Assembly: GCA_037783545.1 (NCBI GenBank)
Contig: JBBELK010000009.1
Span: 1,426,001 to 1,490,000, forward strand
Direction: 5' to 3'
Source of the DNA: Henricia sp. BOLD:AAB3569
Lineage: Eukaryota; Echinodermata; Asteroidea; Spinulosida; Echinasteridae
DNA length: 64,000 nucleotides
Shown: positions 12,501 to 24,500 of the stretch, one piece after another
Numbering within the stretch: position 1 is the stretch's first letter
How the letters are laid out: each line of letters starts with the position of its first letter
Notes under the pieces: generated by a model
The model's database searches: none
Told to the model about the DNA's origin: nothing
What the model saw: the letters and a program-made list of their open reading frames with translations, nothing else
Made by a program: the position numbers and the translations under genes

Positions 12501-15500
12501 TCTGTTATTGAGCGATTCTGCGAATTAAACCATTATAAATCAAAAGAAAGACATCAACAAACTCATCCGAAGAAATTACAGCTTTGTCAAATGTACCACG
12601 TTTAAAAAACCCATGAAAATCCATATGCATTTTCCTGGTCTTGGTGGGGTGTTTCAAATATTCGTTCTCAGTTCATCGGGTACTATGTGGCTTGCGTCAT
12701 GCACTCTGTGGCGCACCCATGCGTGTGCGCGCGATCCATAAAAATTCATCGCGTTGGAACACGCACACGGAGTACACAGCGCCCATGCATTTTGGACCGC
12801 GTAGATGCGAACCAAAAATAAATAAATCGTTTGCAAACGATCTAAATAATTTCATCTTTACGAATTATTTTCTGGTAAAATTATATCATTTTGAGCGAAA
12901 ACCTTTCAATGGATAGTTGCTATTAATTCAATCTTTACTTTCAGAACTTTTCCCCTGTAAACTCGTCGATTACTTTTTGGGGTCATTGCAAATGATCCAC
13001 TGGGCCTTTAAGTGTAAATTAATGAAACTGACTTTTGACCTTGACAAGGAACATTAGCACCTAAACTCCTCAAAAAAAGTCTGGAAAGTCAAGTTTGACT
13101 GACGATTTCTCATTAGAAAGCCCTGTTATTCCTCTTTACGATGTGTCATTTGTTGTGATTAAGCAATTGGTGGATGTGCAGCACAGCTGAATACGGGGGC
13201 GGGTGTAAAGTGAAATGTCACAAAGTGCATTGACACATTCCCATTTCCCAAGCAAAAGGGGAATGCACTGCATGACAATAGCAGTGAATTTTGTGACATT
13301 TCACTTTCCACCCACCCCTGTATTCCGCTATACTTCACATCCCTCAATTGATTAATCATAACAAATGACACATCACTGTAAAGAGGAATAACAGGGCTTT
13401 CCAATGATACCAAATTCAAGGGAAATGATTTAGTAACAAGAGAGAAATCGTCAGTCAAACTTGACTTTCCGAACTTTTTTGAGGAGTTTAGTTAAAAGGC
13501 TCTAGCGAGTAATAAGACACACTACTTGTTTCCAGTGAGTGCTATTGGGTTAAAGTATTAATCCTTTCCTTCCATTCATTCCATCTTTTTACATCTTATT
13601 TCCGTTTCCAAGGCACACCTCTTACTGTCCCTGTGTCATTGCGTTTCCCACTGCAAGAAGCTAATGGAGCAATCTAACGATGATGCGGTTGCTAATGGCG
13701 ACGATGAGGAGGGGGCGGAGCATATGCAAGAACACCTGGACCAATTGGGGGAGATTCTCGGCTCAGTCACACGACGCATGATCAAAAGCGACCTGGAGGA
13801 TTTTGAACTGGCAAGTCTGGGAACAATTTGTGGATTGTATTCAAGACCTTAGGGTGGATTCACACTGAACCTTTTTCATGTACATTCTAATACAATGTAT
13901 CAATCATTTTTTTAGGTATGCGATTTTTGAATCTATAGGCTTTTTCACACGACATAAAAAAAACTCGCAAGGTTTCAGACGGAAATTACGAGCGAGGATT
14001 GTTTACTTTGTGGTTACATGGTCGGGTGATTTGACGTACTTTCACATGACACATGACACATCACTGGCGTTCCTCGAGACAAGCATGCTTTGTCCGCTGG
14101 TCACTGTCAGACCATTGATTAAAATGCACATAAGTGCTGCTAGTATCAGCAGCCAAAAAACCTTCCTCCATGCAAAAACTGCGACATGGGGCTACATTGG
14201 AGTTCCCAAACCACTGGTCCGATTGACCTAAAATTTCAGATTTGGTGCTGTGGGACCAATAAGTATGCCAAGTTTCATCAACATCCGAGATGGTCGGATT
14301 TAACCCATCGGGTGATTTGACATGGAATGACCCAGTGTTGTTATGACTTGAGACTCGGGACTCAAGTCTCGATTTTTACTGACTTGACTTGAGACTCGAA
14401 CTTTAAATGACTTGGAGTAGGACTCAAGTCACTGTTGTAATGACTTGACTTGCACTCAAGGCACTGACACAAATGACTTGACTTGACGTAGACTTAAACA
14501 TTTTTTTGACTCGAGTCTGCCAAAAATGAAATTGAACTTTTTCAGCACTACAGAATTCTAAGACTAAGCTTTGTTTAGACATATAGCATTCTTGGCCAGA
14601 ACAACAATAATACCCTACATGGTTGCTAATTTCAGCATTTAGACTCATTTTGAAATTAGCTTGAACAAATTTATTATCGTGATTACTTGACCAATATGCC
14701 TGACTTGGCTTGAATTAACTTGACTTGGGACTCCAGAGCAGTTTGACTTGACTCGACTTGGGACTCCAAGGCAGTTTGACTTGACTCGACTTGGGACTCC
14801 AAGGCAGTTTGACTTGATTGACTCGGGGGCTCCAAGGCAGTTTGACTTGACTCGACTCGGGGGCTCCAAGGCAGTTTGACTTGACTGGACTTGGGACTCC
14901 AAGGCAGTTTGAATTGCCTTGACTTGCAGAGCAGAGGGAGACTCGTTACAACCCTGAATTACAGCGTGGAGGGAAATATTGGTGTGAACCGACTTTGTGA
15001 AAATTGAATCTGGTTTTGAGAGAATGCACTTTTTCCACAGATTGTCATCGTTCTTCATATTCATTCGCGCTACGTCTCAATTAGGCTATTTACATGCCCA
15101 ATACAAACTCTGAACTCACTTATAACAAGGAAAACCTGGAGTGCACTGTAAAGGAATAAACAATTAATCATTTGGCCATGGTAATATTTTCACTGACATT
15201 ATTCGTTTTTCCTATTCATTTCAGGATAAATCAGCTGATTTCTCACAGGCTGGTGGTGTTGGAGTGAAGAATAACATTTTTGCTGTGCTTGTCCTGGGCG
15301 TTTACGAAGTGCTGATGGAATTCAATTTCACTGATACCGACTACAGGTAGCTGTTTTTTATTTCAAACAATACTAAGTAGTATTTGACACAAGACAGTGT
15401 GTAAAGGGAGGAGTCTCTCTCTCTCTCGTATGATCCCCTAAAGAAATCGAGTTGCTGAAGGATTTGCCAACGTAAATTGTTGCCCTGTAGCCACCTAGGA

Positions 15501-18500
15501 GGTTCTTCAGCTCAGCCACGAAGTGCGAGAGAACAGGAAGAAATTCTCAGTTTTAGAGGTGGGAGGAAAACTCCACGGTGTGGGGAAAACCCACGGAGCC
15601 AAGCAAGGACTGAGAACCCGATCCACATTAAAAAAAAAATTTAGTCAGAGCAGGGGGGCGTTGTTTGACCCTCCCACAAACACCCCCTCTGTACAAAAAA
15701 AAATTTATAAAGTATTTATATTTTAACAGTCACATCTTCATTCTTCATTTAGAAATACATTTTTTTTTTCAGTGTGGAGAGCGCACAGCAGTTACTCCAG
15801 CTCTATGAGAAGTACCACAAGCTTGCTGAGATTCTACGAGAGAAGAGCGGTTCGAAGGCCAAGGCCAGCCAGAAGGCCGCTCGTAGTCTGCTCTCCATCA
15901 AGTTTGTTGTCGCAATCACGAGGGCGCTGTTCAGGTCAGTACTGATCGGCATTGTTTTTGCACCTAGATGTTAATTGCTTTTCTTGAATAACAAAATTGT
16001 TTTTAAAAATATTGAAATCGGCACTGTGACAAGTTTCCTGAATATTGGATAAAGTGAAACATCTCTGCCAAGACTGTGGGATGATAAGGTAGGCATTCAG
16101 GTTTCGAAGAGAATGCCAAGACCATAGTCGGTGCGTCCTCGATTCTGGCAGTGGACGAGAGAGACGACTTGGCGCTCGCACAAAGCCTCAACATGACGTC
16201 CCCATGTCCAAGTCCACATATAGTCGATGTGACAATCTAAAAGTGCCTCTTATGGATTTAAAAATGGGTATCGTTTTTTTTAAGTACACCCTGTATGGTT
16301 TGAGGTGAACATTACAGTTAAGTTTCAGACACTGAAATTAGTCTTTCCATGGTAAAAGGGGCATTTTGACAATGCAGACCATAGTTTCCAGAAAATACCT
16401 TTGTCTGTTCTCAAAATAAAAGAAATAGGTTTCAGTTGTTCTGAAGAGATAACTTAGGCTCAAAAAGGGTTACAAATAGTGACAACATGCCTTTCTAAAA
16501 ACCCTGTGTACAAATTTCCAATATACGCTCGTAACCAGGACAGCCTAAAATGTAACACAAGTGTCCGTCCCAGTTATATTGTAAATTTGTACACAGGGTT
16601 TTTAGAAAGGCATGTCACACTATTTGTAACCCTTTTTGGGCCTATGTTTTCTCATCAGAACAACTGAAACTTATTTCTTTTATTTTGAGACCAGACAAAG
16701 GTATTTTCTGGAAAATATGATCTGTTTTGCCAAATGCCCCCTTTACTGTGGAAAGACCCAAATACATGTAGCTCTCTCAACTGAATAAATCCAACGAGAT
16801 TTTTTATGGTGATACTCTTTGCAGTGATGAGATACCCGACCACCAGTCATGTCTGATCATGCTCCGTGAGCAAGCAGACTTTGTTCGCTACGTCATCGGC
16901 GTCGCATTGCAGAAGATACAACAACTCAACGACACAGGGAGTTGTGATGGATATGGAGGGACGAACACAGACAAACTTTATCGCTTCTGCTGTTCAGTTT
17001 CGAGGTATGTATATGAACGCAATGTCTCGTATTGAGAGAAAAATCATAAGGGCCTTATCGGGATTTGAATCCGAGACCTCTGACTCACCGGGCAGACGCT
17101 CTACCAGCTGAGCTATAAAGCACAGTGCTATCCCCAATTTCTTCTTTCATGTAGCAAGGCAGATATTTGAAAAATGTATTTTGTTGTCCTTGCATCAGTT
17201 TGGGTTTGATTCAGTTGAGACCATTGTGTACCATTTTCTTTTAATGTAGAGTGTTTCTACAGAAGTTCACTTCAGACATCGTCGCTCCAGCTGAACATGG
17301 AAGAAAAGAGAAGGTATCTGAAGAGCATTTAAATCAGCGAATTAATGTAATTGAATGACGGCAAATGTGGCCCGCTGCCACAAAGACATGATCGAGGGTC
17401 AGTCCACAAAAATGAGAGCCATAGTGCATTTATAAAATGGCTTTTTCAAGTTTTCAACATTTTTAAAGAAATTTTCCTATTTCTAAATAGTGTGCAATGA
17501 TTATTTACAAATGTTTAACCCTTAGTGTCCAATACAAATTTTACGCACGCAGTTGCGCAACCAGCGTTTATTTTAGACGTTGGTCGTTTTACATGGTTAT
17601 GCATTGGTTGCTAGTACAAAATCAGTTCTCAAAGGGTTTAAATACTGCTTGGGCAATGTCGGCAGATTACAAAGTCATCAAAGGCCACTGATACTGTCTA
17701 CTGGGTTATTGACTCTAAGTAATCATTCATAGAGCCTGGTATTAAAACAATGCAAGGGGTACGCTGTTTCACCTTTTAACTTGCATATTTTCGGAAATGT
17801 TTGCCATAGGGAAGAGCTGTATCCCTGCTATGCCTTGAGGGTCTGTCAACGGCAGTCAATGTGGTCTGCACTCGTTACCCTGATCGGGTAGCCGACTACC
17901 TCAAACTTATCAATCCCGACCTGGACGTCGCGACAACACAGAGGAACTCGCAAGGGGATAAGGACATGGTTCATTTACATGTCAAGAAATTCCAGGTATT
18001 GGACTGTCGCATTGTTTCTTCTTTTTCTTATCCCAAGTTTGGTTGTTTCGTTTCCAAGATTAGGCACTATAACAAATACTGCATTCGGTACTTTTCTCAG
18101 TTGCAATAGTTGCAACACGGGAGATGCCAACATTTATGATTTAGGCGTAGTTTGTGGGGAATTCTCAAAATTAGGGGTCCAAAAGTGTGACATGCTTTTA
18201 AAGATTTTCAAGTGTGTTTAGTGATTGAAAGTGGTTTTCCAGTAAAAAATATTTTGTTATTTCCATAAATGCCACTTAAATTTAACGTTCGTGTGTGCTT
18301 AAGGCACTAAGGTTAATGCAAACTCGTTCTACAGCTAATTTTCATTGGCGTAGGTAACCCAGGACACCAAATTCCTATTCAATATAATGGAACAAATTAT
18401 GAGCCTTTATGGTCTTTTGTTTCAAATATTTGTCAGTAATCACAGAACAAAATATTCAAGAAATTGGTGCTGTCCCCTGTAATCACAGGCCAAAGTCTAT

Positions 18501-21500
18501 TACTGAGAATCTGTGATCATGAGTGGCGATTTTTGATGCACAGGATGTCGTACATAACTGAGACACCAAATGTTTTGGACCCCTAATTTTGGGAATTAAC
18601 CCTTGTACAATTGTTTCAACCAATGACAATCAGTATTGTGACATAATTCTATAATGCATAGCTTCAAATGTGGGGTTAAAATAGGGCTTGGGTGTCAGTT
18701 ATATAATTTATGTCCAAAGCGGGTGCCCCGTGGCAAATGACTCTTTTTCAAATTACAATGTTGACGTCTCTGCAACACAGAGAAAAAGTGGGTTCACTGG
18801 GAAAACCCGAGGGAGTATACAACTGTGCCTTATATAGCTCGGCTGGTAGAACATTTGCCCGGTGAGTCGGAGGTCTTTGAAAAACCTGAGGGGAGTATAC
18901 CACTGTGACTTGTATAGCTCAGCTGGTAGAACATCTTCCCGGTGAGTTTGAGGTATTGGGTTCGAATCCTTATGAGGACCATATATGATTTTTCTCTCAT
19001 CCCATCCAATACCAGATATTGTTTTCATGGGTTTATGAGGAAAACCGGAAGCAGTATTCTACTGTGCTTATAGCTCAGCTGGTAATAATAATAATGGTAC
19101 AGCATTTATAAGGCGCACAGTATCTAACGAGACTGTCATTCAAAGGTGCCGTAGCTATTATCATCAATAAGGTGGCTGCCTGGCTAGTTGTGCACAACCC
19201 TATCAGCACTTAGATTGTAGCATTCCCCTGACGGCTCCCTAAATATCGCTTGGGTTGACGAGGCAATTGGGAGTGAAGTGTCTTGCCAACGGACACAAAC
19301 ACGTTGGCACAAGTGGGGCTTGAACCCATAACCCCTCGATCACGAACACGGCTGTGTACCCACTAAGCCAAACGTGGTAGGGTGTCTGCCAAGAGTGTTG
19401 GATGTCTTTGGTTTGAATCCTGATGAGGACCATAAGATTTTTTTGTTAAAAGGTTTCTTTGTAAGGAATTGATGTTGTAGTCACCCCAGTTTACACTTTG
19501 GTTTTCTATATTTTGTTCTTCTCCTTTATATTTCTATATGTTCTACTTTTTTTTCTTTGACACATAAAAGTCATGTGAAGTTGATTGATTGATTGATTGA
19601 TTTTGACAAATTTGGTTTAGGTTTCATTATTGCCTCATGGTTTCAATAAAACCTTATTCAATCAAAGTGTAACAGTTAAAAATTTACCCCACCCTTTATT
19701 TATATTTGTGTGTGTTATTTCAGCGTCTTGTGATGGACATGCTAACAGCTGAAGATGAGACCTCATCCAACAAAGATGCAGGCCATCTGTGTCACATCAT
19801 CAACCTGCTGGCCAGACAGTTAGAGTCTAGTGGACCTCAGGTTGGTGCACAGAACTCCATTAAAAGCTAGAACCAAAAGGGAGCCGGGATGCGCATAACC
19901 GTGCCTTCTCATTAGCATAGTTTTGGGCACCTCATTTGCTTAGTTTTGGGCACTCATGCATTTGCATAGTTTGGGGCATCTCATTTGCATGGTTTTGAGC
20001 ACTTTCCCACTGAATACATGTAAAACCGCGCGCATGCACAATGCATAGTTCCGACCTGTCAATCAAGCCGAACCTGCGACCAATCACAACAGAGCTATCA
20101 GACGGCGCCCACAAAGGTCAAAGTGATGCAATCACCCGGTTATCACGCGATTTTCTGCCCATACAGTTTGTATGTTGTATGCGCCAGTGACCGGGTGAAT
20201 TTTTGTTTCAATGTCGGGCGATTCGCTGTTCAAAGGTAGGAAAGCGCATTTTTATGAAATATGTCATCCCTGCATTACTAGCCCTTCGCTCAGTGTGTGC
20301 TACGGTAACTGTCGACCTCAAAACATAAATACCTTTGGGTTTTCTCCAATGAATCTGTGCTTTCCATGCCGAGTCCCGTTGCTTTGTACGTAGTCTCGCC
20401 ATTTTTTTGCGATGGCTTGTGAGCACATAGCAACAATATCTAAGGGGCGGGGTTAACTGGGCAATCTCGGAACTATGCATTTCTCAAGGTTAGTGACGAT
20501 CGCGCGTGTTATGTTTGAACATGAAACGTGCTATGTGTGCACGTGTTCCAAACCGGTTAGTCTATATTATGAACAGTCCAATATTTCATTCTAAAAAAAT
20601 TTCGATATTTGCTAAAATAAATTCCAAAACATCTGTTTTTGTTTTAAACAAAACTTATGTGGTGTTTGGTTGTTATACATGTACTTCCCTTGCTGTCTTG
20701 TGTTGCATTTCTTTACCGTTTTGCACCTTTTTAGTTTGCACAGCTGCATGGCTGGGTGTCAAGAGTTTGTACTGAACAAAGTATTGGTGAGTCCTGCAGC
20801 AATTTGCTGTATAAATGTATACACTTAAGGCCTTTTCCCACTACCCACCTCCGACCCGGGTAGCTTTTCTACCCGGGTAGCGGTAAATAACCCGGGTTAC
20901 ATTTAACCCGGAGTTTCTTTTCACACGACAAGCGTTAACCCGGAGAAGCACTTACCCGGGTCGTCTCTTACACGGGTACAACAGCGACCCTTTTCCCACG
21001 GCATTTCTGCATGCGCGCGTACCCGGGTACACCAATCAGCACAAATACCCAGAAACCATTGCGTGTGGAAAACGATCAGGCTGCGCACGCACACACAAAC
21101 ATGGCGGACGACACAGAAACATCGCTGGCAATTTTGCTGTTAATATTTCGCATGTTTAATAATATTTATCGATGTGTGCTTTGTCACTGGCCCCACACGT
21201 ATTTTGTTGTACACTGCCTTCAGAAGAGTACCAGTTTGACAATGCCATTCAAGCGCGGGCGCACTTGCAACCTTTGACCAAATAATTATTGCGGCAAGAA
21301 TTTAACTCGCTAAATAGCCTACCCGGGTAGGCTATTGTCGTCGTTTCCCACGACAAACGTTAACCCGGAGAATCGTCTCAAGGTCGCCGTTAACCCCGAG
21401 ATTGGTGGGTTAACCCACCTCCCGAGCAGGGCTAGAAATTACCCGGGTTAAGTGGCATTTTGGGCCAGATAACCCGGGTAATTCGTAACCCCGAGATTTG

Positions 21501-24500
21501 CCGTGGGAAACGAACCCTTAACCCGGGTAATCTCGGGGTTAAATTTTTCTGTTACCCGGGTTATCTCGGGGTTAAAGTGCCGTGGGAAAAGGCCTAAAGT
21601 GATCCATTTAACAAAGTGATTGTTTTGCACGTGAGATGGAAATCAGTGCTTGTGTTGTCATATTCTATTTGCTTTGTCTTGTTATCCTGTTTTGTTGAAT
21701 TTTTAATCTTTTAATTCCATTTTTTAAAGTAATAATAATAATGATTATTACATTTATATAGCACATATTCCATATGGATATGTTCACATGCACTTCACAT
21801 TATAATGGGTTTTTACGAAGCTAATACGTACTCCACTTAAACATCGAAATACATAGGTGGGTGGCGCCATTAGCAGCCGATGGCCAGAAGCACTGGGGAA
21901 TCTTTTAAGTGCGTTACAAAACACACTGAACCAACGGCTTTACATCCCTTCCGAAGGATGGAGCAAGTGCCTTGCTCAAGGGCACAGGTTACACGGCCGG
22001 GTATCGAACCTGCAACCCCAGGTTTTCACCCAAGTGTTGCAAGTCAGTGGCCCCTAAAGTAAAAGTATCTACCTGAATATTTTTGTGTTAATCTTTTTTA
22101 TGTATATTTGAACTTCCGAAGATAATTTAGCATAAATTATATTATAAAACACATCATCTGATTGGTAGTACGTCGGTCACATGTCATTAAATTATTCGGA
22201 ATAACCCATGGTCTGTGCCCAGAACCATGGGTACGTCTTTTGTCCACTCAAACTACACATACATTATGTGCAAAAAGTACAAACTGCTGTACTGACGCAT
22301 GGTTGGCTGCCATGTTCGTCTCGAACTACGTGTTGAGTAATAAAAGTGGGAACGGTCAATGCTAATCCCCAGACGCAATGGCAATACAATGCTAATTTGT
22401 AAGTTCAGAATTTGTTCTGTTTCATAAAAAAATAATGAATGTTTAAAATTCATGCTGTAGAACAAATAATTTCATCTGGCATGAAACTATTTGTACTGCT
22501 TATATATACCTATTCATTATTTGCATAACTTGTGTGTGAACTTTATTCTATAGAAATTAATGCTGTGAAAGAACTTTCTGTTTAACGTAATTAGGGCATA
22601 CCTGCCAACTAGTCCGATTTTATCGTAACAATCGGAACGGTCGACTTGACCTGACTCCCAGCGCGTGCCACATGTGTTGTGTACATGAAAACTGGTGCAG
22701 TACTAGGTCAACTTGACCGTTGTACCAACTCGACCGTTGCAAGTTTCACTACAGTCCGATTTTATTTACTCGGCAATGTTGGCAGGTATGTTAAGGCCAG
22801 GAAGAGGAACTTACTGTACACAAAGACGGAAAATCTCAACAACTGAGTCTAAATCCGAATCCAGTGATTAAAAAAAAAACCAACAAAAAAAGCCATACAT
22901 ACATTTCATTTAAAGTCATAGCATAGGATTAGCAGGTTTCATTTTTGTGTATTTGTTTAAACAGAGGACACCAGCTTGGTCAAGATTCTGATGGGGATGT
23001 TATTCAGCTTGACTCAGCAGTGCAGTAGCTCAGTCACTTTGCTGCGCGATGGTAATTCCATGAAGTTGAGGTACCTGGAGCGTGTTTCTACTGAGAGCAC
23101 TGGCATTAAGTGCTTTTTGCTGATCGAGGGGGAAATGCCTTTGAACGTTATCTTGACTGTTTCTACTCCAGACGAAATATTTGTCGCTCGAGCATGGCAG
23201 CTGGAATGATGCACTCCATTGAAAAGCGTTATCCTCTGTTTCGATTGGATGGATAACAGTACCGAAACGGTAATCGTGCTTACGCCTAATTTCATAGATT
23301 CACCTAATTTCATCTTTTAGTTCTTTTGTTCTGTAGGAAGTTGAAGTTGAGAGCAGAACACATTACTCCATTGTCAACAGGAAGACTGCGGCACCAACTG
23401 TACTGGTAGGTTTTTTCATCGTACATGTAACAAAGTCTAATAACAAGTCCAAAAAATTATGTTGCAATCAAGTGAGATAAACATGTAGGTCATTTCTGGA
23501 ATATTGTAATCTATTTAAAAGGATTTTCAGTATTTTTGATGGTTATTTCTGGTTAAAACATTCAGATACACGTACTTGAAGGAGCTGGTCCAGATTTTTC
23601 TATAAAATTGATTTTGTTCTAACCTAGGAATCGTATATAAAATACCTCCCCAAAATACTATCCATGGGAAGAAAATAGGAAATTTGCAATCTCCAATTTG
23701 GATGTGGAAGCAAAAAGGTTGGTAAATTCATTTCGCCCCAAAACCACTTCGCCCTGAAGCACTTCAGCCAAAGGCCATTTCGCCCCAAAACCACTTCGTC
23801 CAAACACTACCTTCGCCCAAAATGCCTACTTCGCCCCCAAAACAACTTCGTGCACAGGCCGTGGCTCAGGGCGAAGTGGCTTAGGGCAGAGTGACTGTAA
23901 ACCATTTTTTTTAATGTTTTTCTCAAAGGTTTAGACGAAGTACGGAGCTGATTTTGCTCGGGTTGGTTTTAATCATGCATACCTTAAATCACACATGGGG
24001 ATGAAACTATTTGTAATGGTTTACCAATCATGTATACTATCTTTAGGAAAGTAAGGATGCATTTTCTTGATATGATTTTGATTCTACAGTTTGATATGAG
24101 AGCTCGGAAAATAATGAGTCGGCTTTCTTATTTGTCCCCAGTTGTTGCTGATGACCCAGATTGACAAGAATCTAGAGGAAATGGAGTGGGCTTGTGAATC
24201 GATTAAAAGCAGACGTTGGCAAGGAATCTGAGGAAGGTTAGTGCTCATTAACATTTTAAGGCACCCCCCCCCCCCCCCCCCTCCCCCCCCCCCCTCCCCC
24301 CCCCTCCCCCCCCTCCCCCCCCCCCCCTCCCCCCCCCCCCCCCCCCACCCCCCACCCCCCACCCCCTCCCCCCCCCTCCCCCCCCCCCCCCCCCACCCCC
24401 ACCCCCCGAATTGTTTTCATGGGTGTTGAGATTTTGACATATCATTTGTCATATTTTTCTCAATGCAATTCTGAAATTTTGTGCTCTCATTCCGTATATT

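Noticed and set aside
13810..13820. Alternative donor GTCTGG after GCAA in FANCI
   Set aside because: Using it puts the next exon out of frame with an immediate stop; the GC donor keeps the conserved DKSADFSQ junction.
11680..14945. CRISPR-like arrays
   Set aside because: The repeats are contiguous minisatellites without unique spacers, in an animal genome.
24241..24445. Proline- and glycine-rich frames over the C-tract
   Set aside because: Translations of a homopolymer-like tract; no codon structure.
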